Below are positions 42,489-51,833 of a DNA stretch of 64,000 bases, piece by piece (positions within the stretch are counted from its first letter, which is position 1; every line of letters starts with the position of its first letter). Source of the stretch: an uncultured Alphaproteobacteria bacterium (GTDB lineage: Bacteria > Pseudomonadota > Alphaproteobacteria > Micavibrionales > CSBR16-224); assembly GCA_950054485.1 (NCBI GenBank), contig CATLPD010000003.1:1-64000 (forward strand). The letters run 5' to 3'. The notes beneath the pieces were generated by a model. That model was not told the origin of the DNA. It saw only the letters and a list, made by a program, of their open reading frames with translations, and did no database searches. Both the position numbers and the translations under genes were made by a program.

Positions 42489-44453
42489 TTAAATGTAGCG
42501 GCTGAGCGTGATATAGAGCTCCTGTTCTTTCACGGGTTTGGATAGATAGTCATCCATGCCGACTTTCAGACATTTTTCTTTCTCGCCGGCCATTGCATTT
42601 GCGGTCATCGCCACAATTTTCTGACGCGGCAGGTTATCATTCTTTTCACAATTTCTGATTTTTTCTGTGGCTTCGAACCCGTCCATTACGGGCATCATAC
42701 AATCCATCAAAATAAGATCGTAATCGGATTTTGCTTTGATTTTATCGACCGCGATTTGCCCGTTTTCTGCGACATCAACAGTACATCCTAAGCCCTCCAG
42801 CATGTCGGTTGCAACGATTTGATTGATGGTTTCATTTTCAACCAGCAGGACATGTGCTTTTAATGGCATCATACTAGACTTCTGATTTTTAGGCGGCGCG
42901 CTCACTTCTTTTTTATACAGGTTGTAAATCAGCTTTCCGATATCTGACGTATTAATAGGTTTATAGATGTGCGCATCATAGGCATTCATATTGAAATTTC
43001 CCGTTTTTGCGGGCAATGATCCCAATTTGGCGATCAATACCATATGCGCTTGTTGATATTCGGGTGTGGCACGCAGGTTTTCTATATATTTTACACCGTT
43101 TTCGCTGTGCAGTTCGTTATCGACCAGCAGCATATTATATGGTTTACCGTTTTTAATCGCCGCATTTAACGTGTCGATCGCACCCTGACTGTTTGAGGTG
43201 CTGTAATCAACTTCCAATTTATCCATTACAGATTTTGTATATTCGCAGCTGACTTCAATATCATCAATTATCAGGATACGCAGGTCGTCGCACCCCTGAA
43301 GTTTTTTAATGATCTCGGAATGGTCGCTATTTTTCATGATGGGGCATGTAATTTCAAACCAGAATGTTGTACCGACGCCAACTTCACTTTCAAGGCCGAT
43401 ATAGCCGCCCATCATTTCGACAAGCTTGCGCGTAATAGCAAGGCCCAGCCCCGTACCGCCGTATTGTTTCGTTGTCGAGGAATCAACCTGTGCAAATTTA
43501 TCAAAAACGGTATCGATTTTATCGCGCGGAATGCCGATGCCCGTATCCTGAACGCTTACACGCATGGTTATGTCGGTTTCTGTTTTGTGTTTTTCTTCGA
43601 TGTGAAGTGCGATAAGACCTTTATCAACAAATTTTACGGCATTCCCGACAAGGTTGACCAGAATCTGGTTCAGACGAATAGGGTCGATATGGATGGCAGC
43701 AGGCAGGTCGCCTGAATATTGTACCGTAATTTCAATGTTTTTCTCGCGTGCTTTGGGCAGGAAAGAGCTTTGGACGCGGTCAAAAAACTCGCGGAGGTCA
43801 ATCGTCTCGGGCGCTATTTTAAGCTCGCCGGCTTCAATTTTTGAAAGGTCCAGAATGTCATTAATCAGAACCAAAAGGGTATCGCCCGAATATTGTACAA
43901 TATCCAGATATTTTAACTGTTCGGGTGACATGTTTGTTTTTTTCAATAGTTCAACGGCGCCGATAATGCCGTTCAAAGGCGTGCGGATTTCATGGCTCAT
44001 GTTGGCCAGAAATTCAGACTTTAATCGATTAGCCTGACGGATCGACTGGTTGATTTTGTGGCGCTGAATGGCATATTTTATCGCATTGGGAACGTCATGT
44101 TTTTGCAATTTGCTTTTTACGATGTAATCCTGAACGCCTTCTTCCAGCGCCTGCAAAGATACACGGTCGTTTTCGTCACCGGTTAAAACGATCAAAGGCA
44201 ATTCCGTATGTTCGATCAGCTTTTTATATGTTTCCGGCCCGTGCGAATCCGGCAGACTAAGGTCTGATAAAATGATGTCGAAGCTCCCTTTTTCTAGGGT
44301 CTCCAAAGCTGCGTCCATATGCGTTTCCCATACAATGTTGTATAGGTCGCGGGCATCCGATTTCAGGTCCTCCATCAGGATGTAGGCATCACTGTCGTCA
44401 TCCTCGATAAGTAATACGGATATGGTTGTTTTTGTTATATTTATGCCATCCAT
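42489..44453 (-). CDS. Soluble hybrid kinase: REC-HisKA-HATPase-REC-REC
   Basis: A 654-residue protein without membrane segments. The N-terminal receiver is [15 protein letters not shown] with Asp in [12 protein letters not shown]. HisKA has [12 protein letters not shown] and HATPase has [10 protein letters not shown] and [11 protein letters not shown]. The middle receiver (~395-510) looks degenerate ([23 protein letters not shown]). The last receiver has [13 protein letters not shown] and [10 protein letters not shown]. It is the last of five leftward signalling genes, 16 bases after the Rcp1-like regulator, so it probably takes phosphate from the kinases upstream. Confidence 0.9.
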   Translation of the reverse strand: MDGINITKTTISVLLIEDDDSDAYILMEDLKSDARDLYNIVWETHMDAALETLEKGSFDIILSDLSLPDSHGPETYKKLIEHTELPLIVLTGDENDRVSLQALEEGVQDYIVKSKLQKHDVPNAIKYAIQRHKINQSIRQANRLKSEFLANMSHEIRTPLNGIIGAVELLKKTNMSPEQLKYLDIVQYSGDTLLVLINDILDLSKIEAGELKIAPETIDLREFFDRVQSSFLPKAREKNIEITVQYSGDLPAAIHIDPIRLNQILVNLVGNAVKFVDKGLIALHIEEKHKTETDITMRVSVQDTGIGIPRDKIDTVFDKFAQVDSSTTKQYGGTGLGLAITRKLVEMMGGYIGLESEVGVGTTFWFEITCPIMKNSDHSEIIKKLQGCDDLRILIIDDIEVSCEYTKSVMDKLEVDYSTSNSQGAIDTLNAAIKNGKPYNMLLVDNELHSENGVKYIENLRATPEYQQAHMVLIAKLGSLPAKTGNFNMNAYDAHIYKPINTSDIGKLIYNLYKKEVSAPPKNQKSSMMPLKAHVLLVENETINQIVATDMLEGLGCTVDVAENGQIAVDKIKAKSDYDLILMDCMMPVMDGFEATEKIRNCEKNDNLPRQKIVAMTANAMAGEKEKCLKVGMDDYLSKPVKEQELYITLSRYI

Positions 44454-44469
44454 ATTGGTCTCTTTTTTT

Positions 44470-44895
44470 TTATTTTCTCCTTGGCAGTTTGGCTGTATTG
44501 GCCCAGAAGCGGTGTGTGTCGATTATAATTTTTGTAAAGTCTTCCAAATCAACAGGCTTGGTGATATAGCAATTTGCATTTTTGTTATAGCAGGCTTCTA
44601 TGTCCTGTGCTGAATCGGATGTGGTTAAAATAATCACGGGAATGGAGCGAAGGTTATCCTGACTTTTCAGCCAGTCCAGAAACTCATGACCGGTCATGCG
44701 CGGCATGTTTAAATCGAGTAGAATAAAATCGGGTTTTGGGGCGGATTCGTAAGGGGCCTCGTTTTGCAGAAAAGAAACGGCATCAAGACCGTCGTGTGTG
44801 ATGTGAAGTGTAAGTGGTAGGTCAGCCCCCTCCAGCGCCTCTTTCGCCATCAGCGTATCGCCGGCGTCATCGTCCACCATCAAGACGTTAATCAT
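44470..44895 (-). CDS. Rcp1-like single-domain response regulator
   Basis: A 141-residue receiver-only protein. It begins [22 protein letters not shown] and has the phospho-Asp in [18 protein letters not shown], Thr in IILTTSD and Lys in [12 protein letters not shown]. The [11 protein letters not shown] style and length are those of Rcp1, the regulators paired with phytochrome-type kinases. It lies between kinases of that HisKA type (45001 and 46384) and the soluble hybrid kinase, so it is likely to be phosphorylated by them. No output domain is present. Confidence 0.9.
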   Translation of the reverse strand: MINVLMVDDDAGDTLMAKEALEGADLPLTLHITHDGLDAVSFLQNEAPYESAPKPDFILLDLNMPRMTGHEFLDWLKSQDNLRSIPVIILTTSDSAQDIEACYNKNANCYITKPVDLEDFTKIIIDTHRFWANTAKLPRRK

Positions 44896-45000
44896 ACAAG
44901 AGCCCCATGTCTGTATTCAGTTCGCACATTTCTCTATTTAATATTATACACTGAAATCCTTTACAAAATATATCCTATACGAAAGTATTAAGCTAAATGA

Positions 45001-46371
45001 TCAGGTTGTTGGGACTGTAAAAAAGAAGGAGCTGCCGTCTCCGGGGGTGGATGTCACCCAAATATGCCCGCCATGAAATTCGACAATTCTGCGCGCGACA
45101 CTCAGGCCCGCCCCGATACCGGGGATTTCCTCTTTTCTATGAAGGCGCTGAAACATTGTAAACACCTTATCCAGATGGTTTTCGGCGATCCCAATTCCGT
45201 TGTCCCTGACTTCGAAACGGTAAAAATCTTCCTCCTTAGTGGCGAGTATCTCGATCTTCGGGGTGTCTTCGCCACTGTACCGAACCGCATTGTTGATCAG
45301 AATTTCGAACAGCTGCGTTAGCAATGCGGGGTTATAAAAAAGTATGGGGAGATCATTATAAAGGATATCGCCCCCTGATTCGCTAATAAGCGATTTTTGA
45401 CGTTCCATAGCAAGCTTTACGGCGTCATCAGCCGAAATGTCTCTCATGTCATTCTTGTGCGTAGATAAAACCGTCGCGTATGCTTGTAATCCATCGACCA
45501 GATCACGCATTTGCGCTGCCCCCGCGATAATAAAATCAAGGCAGGTTTCTACATCTTTCTTATTTTTGGCGGGTATGTTTTCAGACAATTTTTGTGAAAA
45601 GCTTGTTATTTTCCTGAGAGGTTCACGTAAATTATGCGACGCAATATAGGTGAAATGCTCCAATTCCTTGTTCTGCTGTTTGATGATGTTTTGACGTTCT
45701 TCCAGCTCTTGAACGTATTCGCGGATACGATTGACCAATGGACGGAAAAGAAGCAAGGCTTCAAGCAGCAGCACCAAAGTGGTGAGAAGCAGGAACACCC
45801 CTTGTATTTTCAGTGTCTCTTGTGTTTTCTTGCGGGCCGCCTGTTCATGCAAGACAACGACGGTGTTAAGGTCATTCAAAAGCGCGTTCGGCCCCTCCTG
45901 CAATATATATCGCAAACTTTCGCTGTTGGCGTTTTGCAGGGTGATTTGACGTGCATTGTTAATATAGGCTTTGACCCTGCGATCAAGCTGTTTCGGGTCA
46001 TCGAAATAAACGGCTTGTATCTCCGGATTGTTCAATCGCGGGATATTCAACGATGTGTTGCCGTCTATCAAGGCCATGTGATTGCGCTCAAACTCATTAA
46101 CTGTATCCGTCAGGTCAGATGCCGTTGAAAGACGCGCCTGATCGGATTTGTTTTGCATGTTCTCGAGGCTGAAAAGGGCAATGCGCTGACTTAACATGCG
46201 CTGTCGACCGCTAATGTTGATCACTGATGCGTCATCTTCTTGCTGTTGAATCAGTTGGGCCATGAAAAAATACTTAAAGCAAGCCACCGTGAAAATCAGC
46301 GCCAAAGCCAGGATATACGCCCGTTTCAGGTTCAGGGCGTCTTTATCGGCATTTGTATTTATATTTTTCAC
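45001..46371 (-). CDS. Membrane histidine kinase with PilJ/NarX-type sensor region
   Basis: A 456-residue kinase. TM1 (about 15-35) is followed by an IINISGRQRMLSQRIAL-like motif (VINISGRQRMLSQRIAL), characteristic of the PilJ/NarX N-terminal four-helix sensor. TM2 lies near 185-210. HisKA has the variant FTYIASHNLREPLRKI and HATPase has DNGIGIAENH and GIGAGLSVAR. The HisKA type is that of phytochrome-like and Rcp1-paired kinases. It closely resembles the C-terminal half of the 46384 kinase and is 12 bases after it, so they probably arose by duplication. Confidence 0.88.
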   Translation of the reverse strand: MKNINTNADKDALNLKRAYILALALIFTVACFKYFFMAQLIQQQEDDASVINISGRQRMLSQRIALFSLENMQNKSDQARLSTASDLTDTVNEFERNHMALIDGNTSLNIPRLNNPEIQAVYFDDPKQLDRRVKAYINNARQITLQNANSESLRYILQEGPNALLNDLNTVVVLHEQAARKKTQETLKIQGVFLLLTTLVLLLEALLLFRPLVNRIREYVQELEERQNIIKQQNKELEHFTYIASHNLREPLRKITSFSQKLSENIPAKNKKDVETCLDFIIAGAAQMRDLVDGLQAYATVLSTHKNDMRDISADDAVKLAMERQKSLISESGGDILYNDLPILFYNPALLTQLFEILINNAVRYSGEDTPKIEILATKEEDFYRFEVRDNGIGIAENHLDKVFTMFQRLHRKEEIPGIGAGLSVARRIVEFHGGHIWVTSTPGDGSSFFFTVPTT

Positions 46372-46383
46372 GGGCTTTACCCT

Positions 46384-48723
46384 TTATTTCACGACCGTAA
46401 AGTAAAAGGTCGATCCGATATCCGGTGTTGATGTGAGATAGATACGCCCGCCATAACGTTCAACAATTTTCTGACAAAGGGATAGACCGATACCTGTTCC
46501 GGGGATGTCCTCTTTGCGGTGCAAGCGCTGGAACATGGTGAAGATCCGGTCAAAATATTTTTCCTCCATGCCCATACCGTTATCTTTAACGGCGAATTCC
46601 CAGACTTCGCCCTTATCAGTGGCTGAAATCTCGATCATGGGGTCTCTGTCGCTTTTGTATTTCATGGCGTTCCCGATAAGGTTTTGGAACAACTGGGTCA
46701 GCATGATCTTGTCATAGGATACAACCGGCAAATCCTGAAACTGAACTGTAGCCTTCGTATCTTTTACACGCTCGCTGAGGTTATCGACCGCCAAAGCAAC
46801 AATTTCATTCGCATCCAGCTTTTCGACTTTGACGTCTTCGGTCGTGATGCGGGAATAGGCCAACAAGCCCTGAATCAGATTCCGCATACGCTCGACACCA
46901 TCCAGAATGAAATTCATATAGACCTGCGTTTGTTCATCAAGATCATCGCCGATTTTCTGATTGAGACGATCTGTAAACCCACCGATTTTCCTGAGGGGTT
47001 CTTGCAGGTCATGAGATGCGATATAGGCAAACCGCTCAAGCTCCTTGTTCGAGCGGATAAGTTCCTGGTTGGTCTGTTCCAGAATTTTTCTGTTTTTCCG
47101 CACTTCACGGGTTTGTTTTTCGACTTCTTTGGCAATGGTTTCACGGCTGTGCATGATGCGGCTGAAGGCAAAATAGACCAATATAGAAAAGAGTAGGCCG
47201 AATATCGCCAAAAGGGTCGGCGCATTGTCATCAATGGATGCAACCATTTTACTTGTAGAGGCCCATGCGATCGTCCAGGTTTGACCGGCAATTGACAGGG
47301 TTGACTGAAGCATATAGTCAGCTGTTTCCGTATATTTGGGCGAGCTGTAAATAATATTCTTTTCATCTGTTCCCTTGCCGTCAAAAACAGCAAAAGAAAG
47401 ACGCTCGTTACTGACATTTGTCAGGTCGGTCATAAAATTCGAGCCCATAAAGGGGGCGTAGACCCAACCCAGAATTTGCTCGCGTCTTTCCTGTTCGTTT
47501 TGCGGCGTGTTTTTACCTTCGTATACGGGGATAAGTAATAAAAATCCCGGCTGTTTTTTGTTGTCCTGCACCAGCTGAATTTTTTTTGTCAGTGATGCCT
47601 GACCTGTATCGCGCGCACGTTCTGCCGCCGCACGCCGGTTTGCTTCAAAGCCGATATCAAGTCCGACAGCCTCCTTATTGCGGAATACGGGTTCGATATA
47701 ATTGATGATAAATTTATCGTCAAAATCCGTTTCAGGGTGGTTTTTAAATTCCGGCGCATCATCAGCGCGCGTTTGTTGTAAGTAGCTATCGAGATTTTCT
47801 TCGGTAACGTAGTCGATATACCCGATCCCATTGATACCGGGTAAATTTTCGTCGACGCGCAAGGCTTTTACAAAGTCATGCCATTCGCCGCGTTCTACCG
47901 ATTGGGAGGCGTAAAAAAGAGCAAGCCCGCTTCTGAGGCTTTGCTCGTATAGTGTATATCTTTCCAACAGCGCATCGTTTGTTTCCTCGGTTAGGGTTTT
48001 GAACTGCATATTGATGCGGGCTTCGCGGGCCTCTTCCATGTTGTGCCAAAAGAAAAAAGTCATAACAAAGACCAGGGTGGCAAGGGTAAAAGGTGTCATG
48101 CTCCACATATCAAAGCGACTGTTGGGCGCGTTCACATAGGCGCCTGCCAGCATACCGGTCCCCACCAGTGAAAAGCCGATTGCCGTGTGAATGGCCATGC
48201 GCGTCAGGTTCCCCCAGCCATAGAGGTTTTCAGTGTGAAAGATATAGCCGATCAAGGATAAAAAGCTGAATAAAAGCACAACGACAGCAAACCCTATAAA
48301 AACATGACGGTTAAAAGGCCGCAGAATAAAAGCAAGGCCGGTCAGGGTAAAGCATATGGCTGTATTAGGTGCCATGCGCCCCGGGTGGGACGTTTTTGTT
48401 GTGATCGTATGATCAGTGAAAATATGGTCAATGTGAAGATCAATGTGAAAGACATATTGCAAAAGACTTGAAAAACCGATGAAGGCCACAATAACGCCTG
48501 CCACCTGCGAGCAGTCGCGACGGCCTTTATAGACGCAGATCAATGCAAGCCCCGAAAACAAAAAGGCCAGTGCGGTGTTGAACTGCATCGGAGCAAAAGA
48601 TTTATGAATCTGAACCAGAATCTGATTTTCTGTCTGCCAGCCGGCCATCACGGTTATGGCCAGCACAATGCAAAGCAGCCCATTTATCAAAATAAGATTA
48701 TTCCAGCGTGTTCTATTCATCAA
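46384..48723 (-). CDS. Membrane histidine kinase with multi-TM and CHASE domains
   Basis: A 779-residue kinase. The N-terminus has seven or eight hydrophobic segments in a MASE-like unit (to about residue 230). A periplasmic CHASE domain follows (~255-495, with GINGIGYIDYV and EPVFRNKEAVGLDIGFEANRR), flanked by TM near 500-520. HisKA has FAYIASHDLQEPLRKI and HATPase has DNGMGMEEKYF and GTGIGLSLCQK. CHASE domains bind small ligands; the ligand here is unknown. It is the first gene of the five-gene leftward signalling run. Confidence 0.9.
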   Translation of the reverse strand: MMNRTRWNNLILINGLLCIVLAITVMAGWQTENQILVQIHKSFAPMQFNTALAFLFSGLALICVYKGRRDCSQVAGVIVAFIGFSSLLQYVFHIDLHIDHIFTDHTITTKTSHPGRMAPNTAICFTLTGLAFILRPFNRHVFIGFAVVVLLFSFLSLIGYIFHTENLYGWGNLTRMAIHTAIGFSLVGTGMLAGAYVNAPNSRFDMWSMTPFTLATLVFVMTFFFWHNMEEAREARINMQFKTLTEETNDALLERYTLYEQSLRSGLALFYASQSVERGEWHDFVKALRVDENLPGINGIGYIDYVTEENLDSYLQQTRADDAPEFKNHPETDFDDKFIINYIEPVFRNKEAVGLDIGFEANRRAAAERARDTGQASLTKKIQLVQDNKKQPGFLLLIPVYEGKNTPQNEQERREQILGWVYAPFMGSNFMTDLTNVSNERLSFAVFDGKGTDEKNIIYSSPKYTETADYMLQSTLSIAGQTWTIAWASTSKMVASIDDNAPTLLAIFGLLFSILVYFAFSRIMHSRETIAKEVEKQTREVRKNRKILEQTNQELIRSNKELERFAYIASHDLQEPLRKIGGFTDRLNQKIGDDLDEQTQVYMNFILDGVERMRNLIQGLLAYSRITTEDVKVEKLDANEIVALAVDNLSERVKDTKATVQFQDLPVVSYDKIMLTQLFQNLIGNAMKYKSDRDPMIEISATDKGEVWEFAVKDNGMGMEEKYFDRIFTMFQRLHRKEDIPGTGIGLSLCQKIVERYGGRIYLTSTPDIGSTFYFTVVK

Positions 48724-48796
48724 AGTTTTCCCGTCTATTGCTTATAATATCATAGCCATAGTTTTTAAAAGATGAACAAATGAAATCACGGGGTGT

Positions 48797-50236
48797 TTAA
48801 AAATCAAGCTTATAATCAATAACATCCGGGAAGTCTGAATGCTTTTTTAGTTTGAAAGCACCTGATCTGTCGATGATTGCGGCCTCTCCATAATTGGCAA
48901 GTCTTATAACGGGTTTTCGGTTTTCAACTGCACGCATGCGTGCGATGTAGCTGTTATATTCAATCATATGAGGGGCATATTTTTTAAACCATGCATCGTT
49001 TGCCAGTATGGTGATCAAGTCGTTTTGCTTAGCAAAATTGTGGATCTGTTTCGGGAAAAGCATCTCGTAACAATTCAAGGGCGCGATTTTTAAATTGTTT
49101 ATATTAAGACCAGAAAATGCCCCGCGTATGAAATGGGGGCGTTGACCGAATATTTCGCGACTACCCTTGATGAAGTCAAAGGGGTTATATTCGGCATAGG
49201 GGACCAGAATTTTTTTTGTAGAAATGCCGGTTTTGTTATTCGGGTCAATCAGCATGGTGGCGTTTTGATAAGCATTCTGTTTTTGGTCAAAAATCAGCCC
49301 GCCGGCAATGGTTTTAGCGGGTATATTTTCGCGAATATGGCGCAACAGCGGTGCGTTCAAGCTAGTTATCGCGGGTAAGGTGCTTTCTGCCCAAAGAACC
49401 AAATCAATCTTTGCAGTCCCGGGATCATTGCTGAATGCAATGTGATCGGCAACCTTCCTTCGATGGGCTGCGATATTCTCGCTGGTTTCAAGCGGGGTGT
49501 TTGTTTGAACCAGTCGCAAGGTAATATTCCGATAAGCATGTTGATTGCTTTGAACGGTCTGTAGCTTTGCATAGCCAAAGGTAAAAGAAGTAATCGCAAT
49601 GAATACGGCAAGATACATATATTGTTTTCTAAAGGAAATAAAGCAACTGCAAAAAAGGAGCACGAGAAACCCAAGGCCATAGATCATAAGCGGTGTGTCA
49701 GCCAACTGTATAAGTGTATGGCTATGAGAGATTGTATATCCGCTTAAGGCCCAAGGTGAGCCGTATTCATAAGGCAGGCCGCGCAAGACCTCACTGATGA
49801 AAATTGCCGTGGCAAGTATGAAAGGTTGCCATATGACATCAGCTTTACGGCAAGCGCTTGCCGCAATCACACAGGCGGTGACGCTGAGGGTGAAGCTGGG
49901 CAGGACAGATAGTAAATAAAAAGCGAGACTAGCTGTATGAATGTAGAGTGTGCGAAGATTGTGACCGAGGAATGCGTTTGAAGTATCGATATAGTGGTAG
50001 GACAACAGGTAAAACCAATAGAAATGGACAATGTAAAATCCACCCCAGAAAGCCGAAGACATTTTTATGGATTTGTAAATATCGTCATTCGCCAGCAAAA
50101 ATCTTAGGAATAATCCGTATGAAATGATCGAAATCGGAAAAATAAAAAAAGGTGGATAAGCAAAAAGCGTTAAAATGCCGCCCAAAAAAATTAGAAGATA
50201 AGAAATTCTTGGATTGTTTTTAAAAAATATGTTCAT
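48797..50236 (-). CDS. lnt: Apolipoprotein N-acyltransferase
   Basis: A 479-residue membrane enzyme with about seven N-terminal TM helices and a nitrilase domain from about residue 230. The catalytic trio is visible: Glu in LVLWAESTLPA, Lys near TKKILVPYAEYNPF and Cys in IAPLNCYEMLFP. It adds the third acyl chain to lipoproteins at the inner membrane. It is slightly shorter than many Lnt proteins (about 500-530). The region opposite the fimbrial pilin gene is 38 bases, so promoters overlap. Whether this is the main lnt or a second copy is unclear. Confidence 0.85.
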   Translation of the reverse strand: MNIFFKNNPRISYLLIFLGGILTLFAYPPFFIFPISIISYGLFLRFLLANDDIYKSIKMSSAFWGGFYIVHFYWFYLLSYHYIDTSNAFLGHNLRTLYIHTASLAFYLLSVLPSFTLSVTACVIAASACRKADVIWQPFILATAIFISEVLRGLPYEYGSPWALSGYTISHSHTLIQLADTPLMIYGLGFLVLLFCSCFISFRKQYMYLAVFIAITSFTFGYAKLQTVQSNQHAYRNITLRLVQTNTPLETSENIAAHRRKVADHIAFSNDPGTAKIDLVLWAESTLPAITSLNAPLLRHIRENIPAKTIAGGLIFDQKQNAYQNATMLIDPNNKTGISTKKILVPYAEYNPFDFIKGSREIFGQRPHFIRGAFSGLNINNLKIAPLNCYEMLFPKQIHNFAKQNDLITILANDAWFKKYAPHMIEYNSYIARMRAVENRKPVIRLANYGEAAIIDRSGAFKLKKHSDFPDVIDYKLDF

Positions 50237-50274
50237 ATTGTATTCTTATAAATTAATAAATATCACCCTGAAAG

Positions 50275-50826
50275 ATGAAAATTCAAAACAAAAGTCGAAT
50301 AGTTGCCGTTTTTTTTGCATGCCTTTTAGCGCTACCCCAGATAGTACTTGGTTTGCCGAGCGTTATTCTAAGCAATAACGTCGACATGGATTTTGGTCTT
50401 ATTGAATACTCTGGTGCGGGAAATGCGTCTGTCGGAACAGACGGAAATGTATCTTATTCTGGTGGTTTTACCGGGGCGGGGCTTGGTACATCCGGTGCAA
50501 CGCTTGTGAGTTTAACCAATTCTACCCAGGCAACTATTGCTTGCAGTGCGACGGCTACAATGACAAACTCCACGGGCGATACTTTAATGGTTTCCGACAT
50601 TGAATTTGTCGTGGGGTCGGCAAGTCGCACAAGTTTTGGGAGTGGGACGCCTTGCCAGGGCATCGGAACATCTTCCGGAACTTTTACCTTTTCAGGCACT
50701 GTAAATAATCGTACTATATACGTTGGGGGTCGTATCAATGCGGCAGGTCCTCTGTCGGGTGCGGGTAACTATTCGAGTGCAAATGCCGGTGGCTCAAGTA
50801 TAACTATTGTAGTCACAGCAATCTAA
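50275..50826 (+). CDS. DUF4402 pilin-like subunit, first copy
   Basis: A 183-residue secreted protein. The signal peptide is near residues 1-26, with a basic start KIQNKSRIVAVFFACLLALP. The body has the DUF4402 pattern: a DMDFGLIEYSG strand near residue 40, a Gly/Ser/Thr-rich middle and the Cys pair in IACSATATM and GTPCQGIG. It ends in a beta strand, SSITIVVTA. It resembles the pilin at 55125 and is probably a minor or adaptor subunit. It starts the locus that continues with the chaperone 17 bases on. Confidence 0.85.
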   Translation: MKIQNKSRIVAVFFACLLALPQIVLGLPSVILSNNVDMDFGLIEYSGAGNASVGTDGNVSYSGGFTGAGLGTSGATLVSLTNSTQATIACSATATMTNSTGDTLMVSDIEFVVGSASRTSFGSGTPCQGIGTSSGTFTFSGTVNNRTIYVGGRINAAGPLSGAGNYSSANAGGSSITIVVTAI

Positions 50827-50843
50827 GTCTTGGGAAATTCATA

Positions 50844-51698
50844 ATGCACAAGTTAAAATACAGTTTTATATTCTTTATGGCTCTGGCGGTTTTTGCTGTC
50901 GCGGGCTTTTCAAACCTTATGGCGCAGGATCAGGGAAGCATCCTCTATGTTTCGCCCAGCCGGGTTGTTATTGACCCGTCCGAGAAAATTCAGACTTTGA
51001 CAGTCAGTAATCGTTCGAATGTGGAACGCCGCTATGATATTTCTGTAATTGATCAAACAATGACTGAACAGGGTATCACCCAGCGCGTTGATACTTTCGA
51101 TTATTCGGCCAAACGCATGCTACGTTTCGTACCAAAGCGTTTCACCCTAAAGCCGGGCGAGCGCCAGATTATCCGTGTTATGGTTCGCCGTCCGGGCGAT
51201 CTGACAGATGGTGATTATCATAGTCATATGCTGTTCCGTGAAATTCCGGTCCAAAATAAATCACCTGACCAATTACTGACTGGAAATCAGAACAGCGGCA
51301 AAGCCAGCTTTGAAATTAAAACCCTGTACGGTTTGGCTGTTCCGGTTGTTGTTCAGCAGGGTACAATTCAGGCTGATATGCAGATGGTTGATGCGCAGAT
51401 TTTGAAAAACCCTTCGGGTCCTGTTCTGGCAATTTCTATGCAACGTCAGGGAAATGCCGAAGCTGCACGTTACGTGACAGCAGATCGTATTGGCGCCGAT
51501 GGCCAAAGACAGCCTTTGATGCCCGGTCAATGGGTGCGTATGTACCGCGAGGTTTCACAAGTCAGCAAGATGATTGAAATGAATGCACCGGCTGCCGCTT
51601 CTCTGAGAGCGGGCGATCGAATAGAAGTCCGCGTTTCACAGGCCGTAGAAGGCCAGCCGGAACTGAAAGTTTTACAAAATAAAAACCTGACATACTAA
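50844..51698 (+). CDS. Periplasmic fimbrial chaperone, PapD-like
   Basis: A 284-residue protein. The signal peptide covers about residues 1-27, ending SNLMAQ. The first Ig-like domain has LYVSPSRVVIDPSEKIQTLTVSN, then MLRFVPKRFTLKPGERQIIRVM, the strand used to bind subunits, with HSHMLFREIP. A second domain follows. The chaperone holds fimbrial subunits in the periplasm and passes them to the usher. The sequence is of the alternative class rather than classical PapD. A terminator follows the gene, so the usher has its own promoter. Confidence 0.87.
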   Translation: MHKLKYSFIFFMALAVFAVAGFSNLMAQDQGSILYVSPSRVVIDPSEKIQTLTVSNRSNVERRYDISVIDQTMTEQGITQRVDTFDYSAKRMLRFVPKRFTLKPGERQIIRVMVRRPGDLTDGDYHSHMLFREIPVQNKSPDQLLTGNQNSGKASFEIKTLYGLAVPVVVQQGTIQADMQMVDAQILKNPSGPVLAISMQRQGNAEAARYVTADRIGADGQRQPLMPGQWVRMYREVSQVSKMIEMNAPAAASLRAGDRIEVRVSQAVEGQPELKVLQNKNLTY

Positions 51699-51718
51699 AA
51701 TATTAGCAAAACTCTTTA

Positions 51719-51749
51719 AAACCGCCGTATTTTTGCGGCGGTTTATTTG
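51719..51749 (+). terminator. Rho-independent terminator after the chaperone gene
   Basis: AAACCGCCG pairs with CGGCGGTTT around an 8-base loop with a short T-run. It separates the pilin-chaperone pair from the usher. Confidence 0.85.
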
Positions 51750-51769
51750 TATTTAAGGTTATGCATTCT

Positions 51770-51798
51770 TTGCTAATCCCCCGTAAATAACGTATAAT
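51770..51798 (+). promoter_or_regulatory. Promoter for the usher gene
   Basis: TTGCTA at 51770-51775 and TATAAT at 51793-51798 are separated by 17 bases. Initiation near 51805 would give a leader of about 30 bases before the TTG at 51834. Confidence 0.65.
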
Positions 51799-51833
51799 CT
51801 TGGGAAGAAGAACCTTGAGAGTGTGAACACATC

